Of a stretch of 64,000 nucleotides of DNA, positions 63,801-64,000 are shown in pieces. How positions within the stretch are numbered: the stretch's first letter is position 1; each line of letters starts with the position of its first letter. The position numbers and the translations under genes are program-made. The notes beneath the pieces were generated by a model. The model searched no databases and was not told the origin of the DNA. It was given only the letters and a program-made list of their open reading frames with translations. The DNA is from JAGQVA01 sp033764335 (GTDB lineage Bacteria > Bacteroidota > Bacteroidia > J057), in assembly GCA_033764335.1 (NCBI GenBank), contig JANRJC010000017.1, positions 344,342 through 408,341 on the forward strand, given 5' to 3'.

Positions 63801-64000
63801 CTACGTATCTTTACGTTTTTTTAAGACGCGGGCGGCCCAGGCAATTTTCTCAAAATCCTCCAAGCCGCGTTTCATCGTTATGGGGCCTGGGGGCCTTTGC
63901 GAGGCATAGCCTTTCCATCCGCCCATTCGAGCAATGACCCAAGCGGCCCAGGCCAAACTCGTAGGGTCGTGGGGATTGGTCTGTTTTTGTGTTTTTCCGG
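63801..64000 (-). CDS. IS4-type transposase, C-terminal fragment cut by window edge
   Basis: The last 66 codons of a leftward gene continuing past the right edge. The translation includes TNPHDPTSLAWAAWVIARMG, then GWKGYASQRPPGPITMKRGL and EDFEKIAWAARVL. This Ala/Trp-rich helix followed by PPGPITMKRG is the usual C-terminus of IS4-family DDE transposases. The left end of the element, with its terminal inverted repeat, should lie between 63737 and 63800 but could not be fixed without the other end. Confidence 0.82.
   Translation of the reverse strand, partial: GKTQKQTNPHDPTSLAWAAWVIARMGGWKGYASQRPPGPITMKRGLEDFEKIAWAARVLKKRKDT

Noticed and set aside
1..64000. tRNA and rRNA genes, replication origin
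   Set aside because: No cloverleaf with a CCA-type end, rRNA-like block or DnaA-box cluster was recognised by eye; a covariance search would be needed to be certain.

Overview
The window looks like chromosome of a free-living member of the Bacteroidota, probably near the Saprospiria/Lewinella-type lineages (inference). Signs seen directly: many promoters of the Bacteroidota form TTTG-N19-TAnnTTTG, three secreted proteins ending in type IX secretion (T9SS) C-terminal domains, DUF4294 and other lineage-typical families, CHAT-TPR proteins, and a cusA gene fused to an outer-membrane channel domain. No rRNA or tRNA gene was recognised. Only one mobile-element fragment is seen, an IS4-type transposase tail cut by the right edge.

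Layout. 0-13 kb: a 5'-truncated M23 peptidase, a kynurenine-branch decarboxylase (ACMSD), a first CHAT-TPR protein, an oxidoreductase, a sialidase-like beta-propeller, small secreted or membrane proteins, a VOC protein and a membrane-tethered LuxR-type regulator. 13-22.3 kb: two leftward operons, mutL - rhomboid - degenerate rhomboid - EEP nuclease/phosphatase, then cysS - M28/glutaminyl-cyclase-like - glycosyltransferase 2 - sigma factor. 22.4-26.6 kb: a small barrel protein, a class A PBP, a 3-hydroxyacyl-CoA dehydrogenase and a Cys-rich lipoprotein. 26.7-35.5 kb: a heavy-metal efflux region (membrane-fusion protein, fused CusA-CusC, histidine kinase, response regulator, outer-membrane barrel). 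Two promoters there share the same 11-bp direct-repeat operator at identical spacing. 35.6-43.9 kb: polyphosphate glucokinase, mnmA, a T9SS esterase, and a four-gene run of TIM-barrel isomerase, sulfatase, HAD phosphatase and CAT-fold acyltransferase. 43.9-50.8 kb: a VWA protein, a TPR protein, a glucuronokinase-galU pair, and an RNA-rich intergenic zone. 50.8-64 kb: a TPR membrane protein, a T9SS amidase, leuS, a second CHAT-TPR protein in an operon with an AGE-family epimerase, and a very large T9SS sugar dehydrogenase.

The most unusual content is a set of five related structured RNA elements flanking the glucuronokinase-galU pair. Three (about 75-81 nt) have their own promoter box, an invariant 34-nt 5' part and a terminator-type hairpin. 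Two more (about 54 nt) are arranged head to tail. The hairpin stems differ in sequence between copies but change in compensating pairs, so selection acts on RNA structure. I know no named family that matches, and no homology search could be run.
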